Made by a program: the position numbers and the translations under genes | Shown: positions 1-5,799 of the stretch, piece after piece | Layout of the letters: every line of letters begins with the position of its first letter | Position numbering within the stretch: position 1 is the stretch's first letter | Notes under the pieces: model-generated | Told to the model about the DNA's origin: nothing | The model's input: the letters and a program-made list of their open reading frames with translations, nothing else | Databases searched by the model: none | Origin: Pseudomonadota bacterium | GTDB lineage: Bacteria > Pseudomonadota > Gammaproteobacteria > Burkholderiales > Casimicrobiaceae | Direction: 5' to 3' | Assembly: GCA_022709775.1 (NCBI GenBank) | Contig: JAKLIE010000084.1 | Location: forward strand, 1 to 7,123 | Length of the DNA: 7,123 nucleotides

Positions 1-1
1 G

Positions 2-532
2 GTCCGGGTGCTCGACGACGACGAGCTCGTCGTGGACGGCGTGCGCTTCCTCGGAAGCACGCTGTGGACCGACTTCATGCTCTACGGCGACGGCGAGCTC
101 CGCTCCGCCGCCATGGCGGACGCGCGCCGCTTCCTGCGCGACTTCTCGCGCATCCGCGCCGCGGACCGCGGCGACGCGCCGTTCACGCCCGACGATGCGG
201 CGGCAAGGCATGCGCGCCACGCGGCCTGGCTCGAATCGAGGCTCGCGAGTCGTCACGACGGACCGACGGTCGTCGTCACGCACCACGCGCCCGCGCGCCG
301 GAGCATCCACCCCCGCTACGCGGGCTCGCTCCTGAACGCAGGCTTCGTCTCGGACGCGGCGCGTCTCCTCGGCGGCGATCGCGCGAGCCTGTGGATCCAC
401 GGGCACACGCACGACAGCTTCGACTACGACGTCGGAGGGACGCGCGTCGTGTGCAACCCGCGCGGCTACGCGAAGGACGGCGCGAACGAGAACCCGTCGT
501 TCGACGCCGGATTCACCGTCGACGTCGGCTGA
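2..532 (+). CDS. Metallophosphoesterase, 3' part (calcineurin-like), truncated by the window edge
   Basis: Proteins of this family hydrolyse phosphoesters with a two-metal centre; the substrate here is unknown. The reading frame is open to the first base, and the GTG at 8 is probably an internal valine, so I treat the gene as lacking its 5' end rather than starting there. Numbered from that GTG, the visible part holds a G-S-T-L-W-T-D-F segment (16-23), a T-H-H-A-P segment (91-95, metal-binding histidine) after a hydrophobic strand, and a G-H-T-H motif (132-135), the classic C-terminal metal ligands, followed by a conserved-looking C-N-P-R-G-Y (149-154). The N-terminal metal motifs (D-x-H and G-N-H-D/E) are absent and should lie upstream of the window, roughly 60-80 residues away. 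No signal peptide can be judged. The next gene starts 120 bp downstream behind its own promoter. The family call is firm; the specific function is open. Confidence 0.9.
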   Translation, partial: VRVLDDDELVVDGVRFLGSTLWTDFMLYGDGELRSAAMADARRFLRDFSRIRAADRGDAPFTPDDAAARHARHAAWLESRLASRHDGPTVVVTHHAPARRSIHPRYAGSLLNAGFVSDAARLLGGDRASLWIHGHTHDSFDYDVGGTRVVCNPRGYAKDGANENPSFDAGFTVDVG

Positions 533-579
533 ACGCGGCGCCTCGCCGGCGGACGCCGCCCGGCCGACCGGCCCCGGGG

Positions 580-607
580 TTGAAACGCGCCGATCAGGAC
601 CGATTAT
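580..607 (+). promoter_or_regulatory. Sigma70-like promoter for the rhomboid gene
   Basis: TTGAAA (580-585, 5 of 6 matches to TTGACA) is followed after 16 bp by GATTAT (602-607, 4 of 6 matches to TATAAT). It is an AT-rich island in very GC-rich DNA and lies in the only sizeable gap between the phosphoesterase and the rhomboid gene. Transcription would start near 614, giving a leader of about 40 nt to the ATG at 653. This is a sequence match only. Confidence 0.5.
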
Positions 608-652
608 GCTTCGATCGATCCCGCAGCTCGCGGGGGATCGCGATCCGCCCCC

Positions 653-1441
653 ATGGACTTCGAGACGCCGCATCCCCGCTACACCGGCTCGCGGAGCGCG
701 CGGGCCGGCTTCCACCTCGCGGTGCGTCTCTCGCTCGCGTTCGTCGGGTTGCTCTGGGCGATCCAGCTCACGAACTGGGGCCTCGACCTCGACGTCGTGC
801 CCTTCGGCGTCCGGCCGCGCACGCTCGGCGGACTCGCGGGCGTCCTGTTCGCGCCGCTCGTGCACGCCGGATTCGACCACCTGGTCGCGAACACGCTGCC
901 GCTCGCCGTCGCCTCGATCGCGATGCTGCACCTGTACCCGCAGTCGAGTCGCGTCGTGCTGCCCGCGATCTGGCTCGGCCCCGGCATCGCGGTCTGGCTG
1001 TTCGCGCGAGGCGGCGTCCACGTCGGCGCGAGCGGGCTCATCTACGGCCTCGCGGCCTGCGTGTTCGCGGCGGGGCTCGTCCGCCGCGACCGCCGGGCGA
1101 TCGCGGCGTCGCTGCTCGTCGCGTTCATGTACGGCGCGTCGGTGTGGGGCGTGCTGCCGATCCAGCGCGGGCATTCGTGGGAAACGCACCTCGCCGCCGC
1201 ACTGATCGGTCTCGCGCTCGCGGTGATCCTGCGACATCGGGACGTCGTGCCGAAGGTGCGCTACGACTGGGAGAACGAAGGGGCCGTCGATCTGGACCAC
1301 GAGTCGCGCGGGCCGGGCCCGGCCGAACCGACCGAACCGGCCGCGCCCGACGTCGCGCGCTGGATCCAGGACGGCGGGCGCCTCCATGCGATCGCCGCGC
1401 CGGGATCGACCGAGCCTCCGGGGAGCCGGACGCTGCATTGA
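653..1441 (+). CDS. Rhomboid family intramembrane serine protease
   Basis: This is a polytopic inner-membrane protease that cleaves transmembrane segments of substrate proteins; the substrate cannot be told from sequence. The 262-residue product has about six hydrophobic segments between residues 20 and 195. The catalytic G-A-S-G is at 125-128, with nucleophile Ser127. The partner His179 lies in the last membrane segment (E-T-H-L-A-A-A-L-I-G), and the family's H-A-G-F-D-H-L-V-A-N lies at 71-80, with His71, His76 and Asn80. All residues expected of an active enzyme are present. After the last helix comes a polar tail of about 65 residues containing R-Y-D-W-E (203-207) and a proline/glutamate-rich stretch; similar Y-D-W-E tails occur in proteobacterial rhomboids. 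The ATG at 653 is the first in-frame start after the promoter. Its Shine-Dalgarno is poor, since the nearest purine run (631-636) is too distant. Confidence 0.93.
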   Translation: MDFETPHPRYTGSRSARAGFHLAVRLSLAFVGLLWAIQLTNWGLDLDVVPFGVRPRTLGGLAGVLFAPLVHAGFDHLVANTLPLAVASIAMLHLYPQSSRVVLPAIWLGPGIAVWLFARGGVHVGASGLIYGLAACVFAAGLVRRDRRAIAASLLVAFMYGASVWGVLPIQRGHSWETHLAAALIGLALAVILRHRDVVPKVRYDWENEGAVDLDHESRGPGPAEPTEPAAPDVARWIQDGGRLHAIAAPGSTEPPGSRTLH

Positions 1442-1576
1442 GCGCGCAGGGGCGCGAGGGCGCTCGCCGCGGCACGGCGGGAACGCTCCACCGCCCGGCC
1501 GGATCGCTGTAGCATCGGCGCAGGAGCGCTGGCCCGCCGTCCGCCGTGGTCGGCTGCGGCGCCGGACGCTCGACCA

Positions 1577-1984
1577 ATGCTTCGACACGCCCTCACTCTG
1601 GCCGGCGCACTCGCCCTCGCGGCGTGCACGGTCGCGCCCTTCCCGATCTGCCGCCCCGGAGAGGAGGCCGTCGTCGCCGACACCCTCTACTTCGGCACGA
1701 ACAAGCCGGGCGGCGTCGTTTCCGCGGACGAATGGCAGGACTTCCTCGCGACGGGCGTGACGCCGCGCTTCCCGCAGGGGATCACGTCGTGGCGAGCGTC
1801 GGGGCAGTGGCGCTCCGAGACCGGGAAGCTAGAGCACGAGGCGTCCTACGTGCTGCAGCTCGTGCACGCCAGCTCGGCGGATTCGGAGCGCGCGGTGCGC
1901 GAGGTGATGACCGACTACCGGAAGCGGTTCGAGCAGGAGGCGGTGCTGCGCGTGAGGCTGCCCGCCTGCGTCTCGCTCAGGTAG
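1577..1984 (+). CDS. DUF3574 domain lipoprotein
   Basis: This is a 135-residue predicted lipoprotein of unknown function. It begins with a short signal peptide whose lipobox is L-A-A-C (14-17), so Cys17 would be lipidated. The +2 residue is Thr rather than Asp, which predicts outer-membrane sorting. The mature part matches DUF3574 as I know the family: a Y-F-G segment (38-40), the hallmark T-P-R-F-P (62-66) and G-Q-W-R (76-79), and a terminal P-A-C-V-S-L block (129-134). Cys25 and Cys131 could form a disulfide in the periplasm. The gene lies 135 bp after the rhomboid gene; a T-A-G-C-A-T at 1510-1515 is a possible -10, but no -35 is visible. The ATG at 1577 is chosen because it gives a complete lipoprotein signal; no clear Shine-Dalgarno precedes it. 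Its 3' end overlaps the convergent next gene by 8 bp. Confidence 0.88.
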   Translation: MLRHALTLAGALALAACTVAPFPICRPGEEAVVADTLYFGTNKPGGVVSADEWQDFLATGVTPRFPQGITSWRASGQWRSETGKLEHEASYVLQLVHASSADSERAVREVMTDYRKRFEQEAVLRVRLPACVSLR

Positions 1985-2381
1985 CGCGCCCGCCCTCGCG
2001 CGCGAGCGCCGCGACGGACTGCGAGAGCGCGCGCGACAGGCGCGCGAGATCGCGGCCGAGGTCGGGAGACGCCTCGATGTCGTGCGCCCAGTTGTCGGGA
2101 TGCTCGCGCACGTCGCGGCCCACCAACCGCAGGAACGTCACCGGATCGAGACGCGGCGGCGAAGGGCGGCGCGCCATCAGCGCCGCCATCGCGACGCAGC
2201 GGCTTCGGGCACGCCACGCGTGCGAGAAGTCGGCGACCGCCTGCTCCAGCCCGGGATTCCGGTCGAAGAGCGACGCGTACCATGCCGGCCGCGTCTCGAT
2301 GTCCTGGCCCGTGCGCCGCATTGCGTAGAGCGGGCCGGTGGCCAGGAACACGCTCGTCGGCTGCATCGTCGCCGTCCCCAT
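1977..2381 (-). CDS. Protein of unknown function, 134 aa, behind an FNR-like box
   Basis: I do not recognise this protein. It is 134 residues long and lacks a signal peptide and any clear membrane segment. It looks mostly helical, is rich in Arg and Ala, and has a Trp/Tyr-containing segment around 34-56 (P-A-W-Y-A-S-L-F-D) and a H-P-D-N-W-A-H segment at 94-100. Evidence that it is a real gene: a GGAGG Shine-Dalgarno four bases before the ATG, much better than any other in the window; a non-coding region of about 200 bp upstream with promoter-like and operator-like elements; and a stop that meets the end of the convergent lipoprotein gene. A second in-frame Met (residue 6) is a less likely start because the ribosome site fits the first. 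An oxygen-responsive role is only inferred from the FNR-like box. A spurious frame in GC-rich DNA cannot be fully excluded. Confidence 0.7.
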   Translation of the reverse strand: MGTATMQPTSVFLATGPLYAMRRTGQDIETRPAWYASLFDRNPGLEQAVADFSHAWRARSRCVAMAALMARRPSPPRLDPVTFLRLVGRDVREHPDNWAHDIEASPDLGRDLARLSRALSQSVAALAREGGRAT

Positions 2382-2385
2382 CGCC

Positions 2386-2390
2386 CCTCC
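2386..2390 (-). promoter_or_regulatory. Shine-Dalgarno site GGAGG of the unknown gene
   Basis: On the minus strand GGAGG is followed by GGCG and then the ATG at 2381. This near-consensus ribosome site decides the start and is the main evidence that the unknown frame is translated. Confidence 0.65.
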
Positions 2391-2405
2391 GATACCGCGG
2401 TTCGC

Positions 2406-2417
2406 ACCGTGTACGGT
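2406..2417. repeat. Short inverted repeat ACCGT-GT-ACGGT, possible operator
   Basis: Perfect 5-bp arms (2406-2410 and 2413-2417) flank a 2-bp centre. The repeat covers the predicted transcription start (about 2414) of the unknown gene, where a repressor could bind. The arms do not extend further, and a repeat this short can arise by chance. Confidence 0.3.
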
Positions 2418-2420
2418 AAG

Positions 2421-2426
2421 AGGCTA
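2421..2426 (-). promoter_or_regulatory. Candidate -10 element (TGC-TAGCCT) of the unknown gene
   Basis: On the minus strand TGCTAGCCT has an extended -10 TG one base before the hexamer TAGCCT (3 of 6 matches). It begins 21 bp after the FNR-like box; a class II FNR promoter typically has about 22 bp there. It is weak by itself and is supported by this spacing. Confidence 0.35.
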
Positions 2427-2447
2427 GCAGCGCTCCCGTCCCGGAAA

Positions 2448-2461
2448 TTGACCCGGATCAA
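2448..2461 (-). promoter_or_regulatory. FNR/ANR-type binding site (TTGATCCGGGTCAA)
   Basis: Read on the minus strand the site is TTGAT-CCGG-GTCAA, matching the FNR/ANR consensus TTGAT-N4-ATCAA at 9 of 10 defined positions. It is a 14-bp palindrome with a single mismatched pair. FNR/ANR proteins are oxygen-sensing iron-sulfur activators; class II sites centre near -41.5. The centre here (2454.5) is about 41 bp before the predicted start near 2414 and 73 bp before the ATG. The palindrome is seen directly; the regulator and the response are inferred. Confidence 0.55.
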
Positions 2462-2493
2462 CCCGCGCGCCATTGCCCGCGCCCGGCGGTCAA

Positions 2494-2518
2494 GGAAGGG
2501 CCGGATAGGGCCGCTTCC
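2494..2518 (-). terminator. GC-rich hairpin downstream of the MFS gene, candidate terminator
   Basis: GGAAG-GGCC (2494-2502) can pair with GGCC-CTTCC (2509-2512 and 2514-2518), giving nine base pairs with one bulged base (2513) and a 6-nt loop. It begins about 70 nt after the MFS stop in the direction of transcription and is followed on that strand only by a weak T-containing tail (TTG). It could end the MFS transcript and insulate the FNR-like promoter next to it. The poor T tract keeps confidence moderate. Confidence 0.4.
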
Positions 2519-2588
2519 CCGGCGATGGTCCGTCACCGCGAAGGATTCGTGCGCCGCGGCGCCGCACCATCCGCGCGCGCGACCCCGT

Positions 2589-3806
2589 TCAGGCCGGCGC
2601 CGTCCGCATGCGCGTGCGCATCAGCAGCCACGACGCGATCGACAGGTTGACGAGGTTCCACGCGATGCCGTGGACGAACGCCGCGCGATAGGAGCCCGTG
2701 AGGTCGAAGATCGCGCCCGACACCCAGCCGCCTAGCGCCATGCCGACGAGGGTCGCCATGACGACGAGGCCGATGCGGCCGCCCGCCTCGGCCGGCGGGA
2801 AGTACTCGCGCACGACGATCGCGTAGGACGGCACGATGCCGCCCTGGAAGAGCCCGAACAGCGCCGAGATCAGGAACAGCGACACCAGCCCGTCGAACGG
2901 CAGGAACAGCACGAGCGCGACGCACTGCAGCGCCGAGCCGAGCAGCAGCGTGCGCAGCCCCCCTATGCGGTCGCTGATGAAGCCGAACGTGATGCGGCTG
3001 ACGATCCCGCAGGCGAGCATCAGCGAGAGCATCTGCGCGCCGCGCGCGGGCCCGTAGCCCAGGTCGCTGCAGTACGCGACGACGTGGACCTGCGGCATCG
3101 CCATCGCGACGCAGCAGGCCACCCCCGCGACCACCAGCAGCAGTTGCAGCGTGCCGCCCGAGAGGCCGAGTGCCTGCCGCGAGGCGTGCGTCGAGGCAGG
3201 CGCGCCCCCGGACCGCGCGGCGTGCGCGGGCGGCGGACGGCGAAGGAGCCGCGCGAGCGGCAGCATCGTCGCGAGCACGAACACGCCGACGCCGAAGTAC
3301 GCCGCCCGCCAGCCGGCGGTCTCCGTGAAGTGCTGCACGATCGGCGGCCAGACGGCGCCGGCGAGATAGTTGCCGCTCGCGACGACCGCGACCGCGATGC
3401 CGCGCCGCCGCTCGAACCACATCGACACGTGCGCGATCAGCGGACCGAACGTCACCGAGCTGCCCGCACCGATCAGCAGTCCCTGCGCGAGCGCGAACCC
3501 GGTGAGCGTCGTCGCGTATCCCGACGCGACGTAGCCGACGGAGAGCGCGACCGAAGCGGCGAGGACCGGGCGCATGATGCCGAATCGGTCCGACCAGCGT
3601 CCGACCGCGATGCCCGCGGCGCCGAAACCGAGCATCGTGAGCGTGTACGGGAGCGACGCCGCCGCACGCGCGACGCCGAATTCCGCCTGGACCGCGGGCA
3701 GCACCACGACGACGGACCACATGCCCACGCCGCCGATCGTGGCGATCGCGAGCGCGACGGCGAGGCGCGTCCAGGACTGGGGCGAATCGACGGCGGAAGG
3801 GGACAT
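2589..3806 (-). CDS. MFS transporter, monocarboxylate/OFA-like
   Basis: This is a 405-residue inner-membrane secondary transporter of the major facilitator superfamily, with about 12 hydrophobic segments in two halves split by a polar loop near 187-215. The motif A signature is visible after the second helix (G-R-W-S-D-R-F-G, 69-76), with a second-half counterpart (G-F-I-S-D-R-I-G-G, 275-283). The overall pattern, including G-N-Y-L-A-G (145-150) and a G-W-R (165-167) before helix 6, resembles the monocarboxylate and oxalate/formate antiporter branch, so a small organic acid is a reasonable guess, but the substrate is not determinable. The frame stays open far upstream, but the ATG at 3806 is chosen because family similarity begins about a dozen residues later and the upstream part reads as antisense of the hydrolase. 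No clear Shine-Dalgarno is seen. The gene is divergent from the hydrolase across 258 bp, so the two may share control. Confidence 0.92.
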   Translation of the reverse strand: MSPSAVDSPQSWTRLAVALAIATIGGVGMWSVVVVLPAVQAEFGVARAAASLPYTLTMLGFGAAGIAVGRWSDRFGIMRPVLAASVALSVGYVASGYATTLTGFALAQGLLIGAGSSVTFGPLIAHVSMWFERRRGIAVAVVASGNYLAGAVWPPIVQHFTETAGWRAAYFGVGVFVLATMLPLARLLRRPPPAHAARSGGAPASTHASRQALGLSGGTLQLLLVVAGVACCVAMAMPQVHVVAYCSDLGYGPARGAQMLSLMLACGIVSRITFGFISDRIGGLRTLLLGSALQCVALVLFLPFDGLVSLFLISALFGLFQGGIVPSYAIVVREYFPPAEAGGRIGLVVMATLVGMALGGWVSGAIFDLTGSYRAAFVHGIAWNLVNLSIASWLLMRTRMRTAPA

Positions 3807-4064
3807 GGCTCGGCGCGCGCGCGGCAGGGTCCGGAGGATGCGCAGGCGGTATCGCGCGTCGCACCCGGCCGGGACGGCTGGCCAGTGTATCCGATGCCGT
3901 CGCACGCCATCGACGCGAAGCGCCGCGGTCATCCGGCGCATTCGCGGCGGAGCGTGCCTGCGTGCGGGAACCGCCAGGGCCCTTCGACGCTGCAGGGACG
4001 CTCGCGGGGCCCGGGAAACGCCGGCGGGCCCTACACTTGCGCGTCGCGCCGTTGCCTCCCGTCC
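3807..4064. other. Divergent intergenic region between the MFS and hydrolase genes
   Basis: This 258-bp region must hold the starts of both divergent genes. On the minus strand a T-A-C-A-C-T (3889-3884) could be a -10 for the transporter, and on the plus strand a T-A-C-A-C-T (4032-4037) could be a -10 for the hydrolase; neither has a recognisable -35. A 7-bp inverted repeat lies beside the second. No open frame here looks like a gene. Confidence 0.5.
4007..4031. repeat. 7-bp inverted repeat before the hydrolase gene, possible operator
   Basis: GGGCCCG (4007-4013) and CGGGCCC (4025-4031) are perfect inverted copies separated by 11 bp. The right arm directly abuts the candidate -10 TACACT at 4032-4037, and the repeat lies 34 bp before the ATG. 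The placement suits a repressor site overlapping the promoter spacer. GC-only arms in GC-rich DNA may be coincidental. Confidence 0.3.
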
Positions 4065-4856
4065 ATGCCCGCGCTGGAACTCCCCGACCTCTCGCTGCAC
4101 TACGAGCACTGCGGCAGCGGCCCGCCGCTGCTGCTCGTCGCGGGCATCGCGTCGGACTCGTTCTCTTGGCTGCCGGTCGCGACCCCGCTGGCGGCGCGGT
4201 TCCGCACGATCATGCCCGACAACCGCGGCGCCGGGCGCACGCGCCCGCAGGACGGCCCCTGCTCGATCGACGCGATCGCGGACGACTGCGCGGCGCTGCT
4301 CCGGCACCTGGGCGTCGATCGCGCGAGCGTGCTCGGCCACTCGATGGGCGGATTCGTCGCGCAACGGATCGCGGTCCGCCATCCCGCCCTCGTCGACCGA
4401 CTGGTTCTCGTCGCCACCGGCACGCGCGCCGGCGCGCTCGGCGCGGCGATCTTCGAGGACTTGGCCACGCGGCTCGAGGCGGGGGAAGATCGCGAGCGCT
4501 GGTTCCGACGTCTGTTCGAGGCGATCTTCACGAAGCGGTTCCTCGGCGATCCCGCGAAGGCGGATGCCGTCATGGCATGGGCGCTCGACTACCCGTATCC
4601 GCAATCCGCGCCCGGGTTCCGGCGGCAGGCCGTGGCGGTGGTCTCGCACGACGGTGGCGCGGACCTCGCCGCGATCGCGGTTCCGACGCTCGTCGTCGCC
4701 GGGCGCGAGGACGTCCTGTTCCCCGCTGACGAATGCGAGGCGTTCGCGCGCCGGATTCCCGGCGCGGCGTTCGCCGTCGTCGAGGGCGCCGCGCACGCGG
4801 TGCACACCGAGCAGCCTGCCGCGTTCGTCGACGCCGTCGTGCGCTTCGCCGCGTAG
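4065..4856 (+). CDS. Alpha/beta hydrolase
   Basis: This is a 263-residue single-domain alpha/beta-hydrolase fold enzyme, probably cytosolic since no signal peptide is seen. The nucleophile elbow is G-H-S-M-G-G (91-96) with Ser93. The likely acid is Asp216 in G-R-E-D-V-L-F-P, and the likely histidine is His244 in G-A-A-H-A-V-H-T-E-Q-P, all at usual spacing. The early D-N-R-G-A-G (52-57) is the typical strand-4 turn. The oxyanion-hole loop reads V-A-G-I-A-S (25-30), lacking the His of the common H-G-x-G. Length and motifs resemble 3-oxoadipate enol-lactonases and related esterases, but no aromatic-degradation genes are nearby, so the substrate is unknown. The frame is open upstream, yet the ATG at 4065 sits directly before the first family-like strand. 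No Shine-Dalgarno is evident, so the leader may be short. It ends 7 bp from the convergent chaN-like gene. Confidence 0.92.
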   Translation: MPALELPDLSLHYEHCGSGPPLLLVAGIASDSFSWLPVATPLAARFRTIMPDNRGAGRTRPQDGPCSIDAIADDCAALLRHLGVDRASVLGHSMGGFVAQRIAVRHPALVDRLVLVATGTRAGALGAAIFEDLATRLEAGEDRERWFRRLFEAIFTKRFLGDPAKADAVMAWALDYPYPQSAPGFRRQAVAVVSHDGGADLAAIAVPTLVVAGREDVLFPADECEAFARRIPGAAFAVVEGAAHAVHTEQPAAFVDAVVRFAA

Positions 4857-4863
4857 GATCGGG

Positions 4864-5691
4864 CTATTTCGCGCAGGGGTCGACGCGCGCGTGCGGAGCG
4901 ATCGCCACGCGCTCGTCAAACGTGCCTTCGGCCGGCTCCTCGACGAAGCCGACGCTGAACGCGCGGGCAGCGGCCGTTCCCTCCAGCCAGCGCGGTACGC
5001 CGAGATCGCGACGCACGTGGCCGTTGCCCGCCAGGAGCGCGATGCCGTCGCCGCGCTCCGCCTCCGCGGCCACCACCTTCGCCATCCAGACGTCGCGCGC
5101 GACCTGCGCGCGCACCATGCCCTCCGCGGTCGACGCCGGGAGCTGATGGCAGTGACCGTCGTCGATCGCGCGCCGCTGCCCGTCGGCAAGATCGCGCGCC
5201 AGCGGGCGGTCGAGGCCGAACGAGGCGATGGTCGCGTCGTCGAGCGCGGCGCGGTAACCCTCGCGCACGACGCGCGACGCGTCGGCCCGCGAGAGATTGG
5301 CCGCGCGCAGCGGCAGCCTGCGGGCGAGCGCGAGCTCGATCACCGGCGCATAGAGCGGCCACTCCCAGCGCTGGCCGTCGGGCTCCGCGCGCCGGATCAC
5401 GCAGGCGGCGTCGGCGCACTCGGCGAGCGCACGGTCGAGGTCGGCCTGCCGGTCGCGGTCGAACTGCTCCATCGCGATCGTCGGACGCCAGCCGGCGTCG
5501 ACGCGCGCCACGAGCCACGCGTAGCGTCGCGCGTGCCCGTCGGGATTGTCGTGAACCTCGCCCAGCAGCAGCACACGCGGAGCGGCCGCGTCGAGGCTGC
5601 GTATCGGCCCCGACGGCGCGGCGCATGCCGCCAGCACCATCGCGGCAGCGAGGGTCCGCAGGGCACGGCGTCTCGCGCGCGTCGGTGGCAT
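4864..5691 (-). CDS. ChaN family lipoprotein, putative heme/iron-binding
   Basis: ChaN proteins are outer-membrane lipoproteins of the Tiki/EreA-like fold; the Campylobacter member binds heme and is linked to iron uptake. The 275-residue product has an Arg-rich N terminus, a hydrophobic stretch and lipobox L-A-A-C (20-23), with Ala after the Cys, which fits outer-membrane sorting. Family motifs follow in order: L-L-G-E-V-H-D-N-P-D-G-H (42-53, Glu45, His47 and His53), M-E-Q-F-D (74-78), a tryptophan/proline pair (111-112), a C-H-Q-L-P segment (181-185), M-V-R-A-Q-V-A-R-D-V-W-M-A (192-204), and A-G-N-G-H-V-R-R-D-L-G-V-P (221-233). Length is typical. I chose the ATG at 5691 because it puts the lipidated Cys at 23; an in-frame ATG at 5706 adds five residues and cannot be excluded, and neither has a good Shine-Dalgarno. 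It is divergent from a cytochrome b561, consistent with a heme theme. Family certain, ligand inferred. Confidence 0.92.
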   Translation of the reverse strand: MPPTRARRRALRTLAAAMVLAACAAPSGPIRSLDAAAPRVLLLGEVHDNPDGHARRYAWLVARVDAGWRPTIAMEQFDRDRQADLDRALAECADAACVIRRAEPDGQRWEWPLYAPVIELALARRLPLRAANLSRADASRVVREGYRAALDDATIASFGLDRPLARDLADGQRRAIDDGHCHQLPASTAEGMVRAQVARDVWMAKVVAAEAERGDGIALLAGNGHVRRDLGVPRWLEGTAAARAFSVGFVEEPAEGTFDERVAIAPHARVDPCAK

Positions 5692-5730
5692 CGTGGGCGC
5701 AAGCATACCTGCGAGGCAGCCGAGGCGCGG

Positions 5731-5759
5731 TTGCCGGACCGGAACGGCGAGGCTAGCAT
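5731..5759 (+). promoter_or_regulatory. Candidate sigma70-like promoter for cytochrome b561
   Basis: TTGCCG (5731-5736, 4 of 6) and TAGCAT (5754-5759, 4 of 6) are separated by the ideal 17 bp. Transcription would start near 5766 and leave a leader of about 34 nt to the ATG at 5800, which would rule out the upstream ATG at 5758. On the other strand TGCTAGCCT at the same spot is an extended -10-like element for chaN, so the divergent promoters would overlap. Confidence 0.35.
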
Positions 5760-5799
5760 GCGCACTGCACGCCGCGCCCGCAACGCAGGCTTCGCCGCC

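Noticed and set aside
548..560. GGCGG-ACG-CCGCC hairpin after the phosphoesterase gene
   Set aside because: A five-pair GC stem without a T tract is expected by chance at this GC content.
64..1512. 482-codon open frame (+) across the phosphoesterase and rhomboid genes
   Set aside because: It is out of frame with both recognisable families, and its translation is an Arg/Ala/Pro-rich shadow typical of stop-poor GC-rich DNA.
1510..1515. TAGCAT as a promoter -10 for the DUF3574 gene
   Set aside because: No -35-like hexamer lies at 16-18 bp upstream, so it is not listed as a promoter.
2549..2567. Hairpin GTGCG...CGCAC after the MFS stop
   Set aside because: The stem has a mismatch and no T tract; the hairpin at 2494-2518 is a better terminator candidate.
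2082..2735. 217-codon open frame (+) opposite the unknown gene
   Set aside because: Its translation is Arg/His-rich low complexity with no domain, and it runs into the MFS gene antisense; the minus-strand frame has the ribosome site.
3807..5189. Upstream extension of the MFS frame (866 codons in total)
   Set aside because: The extension is antisense to the hydrolase and overlaps the chaN-like gene out of frame; MFS similarity begins just after the ATG at 3806.
3574..5799. Upstream extension of the cytochrome b561 frame (934 codons in total)
   Set aside because: It crosses the MFS, hydrolase and chaN-like genes in non-coding frames; only the part from about 5800 resembles a protein family.
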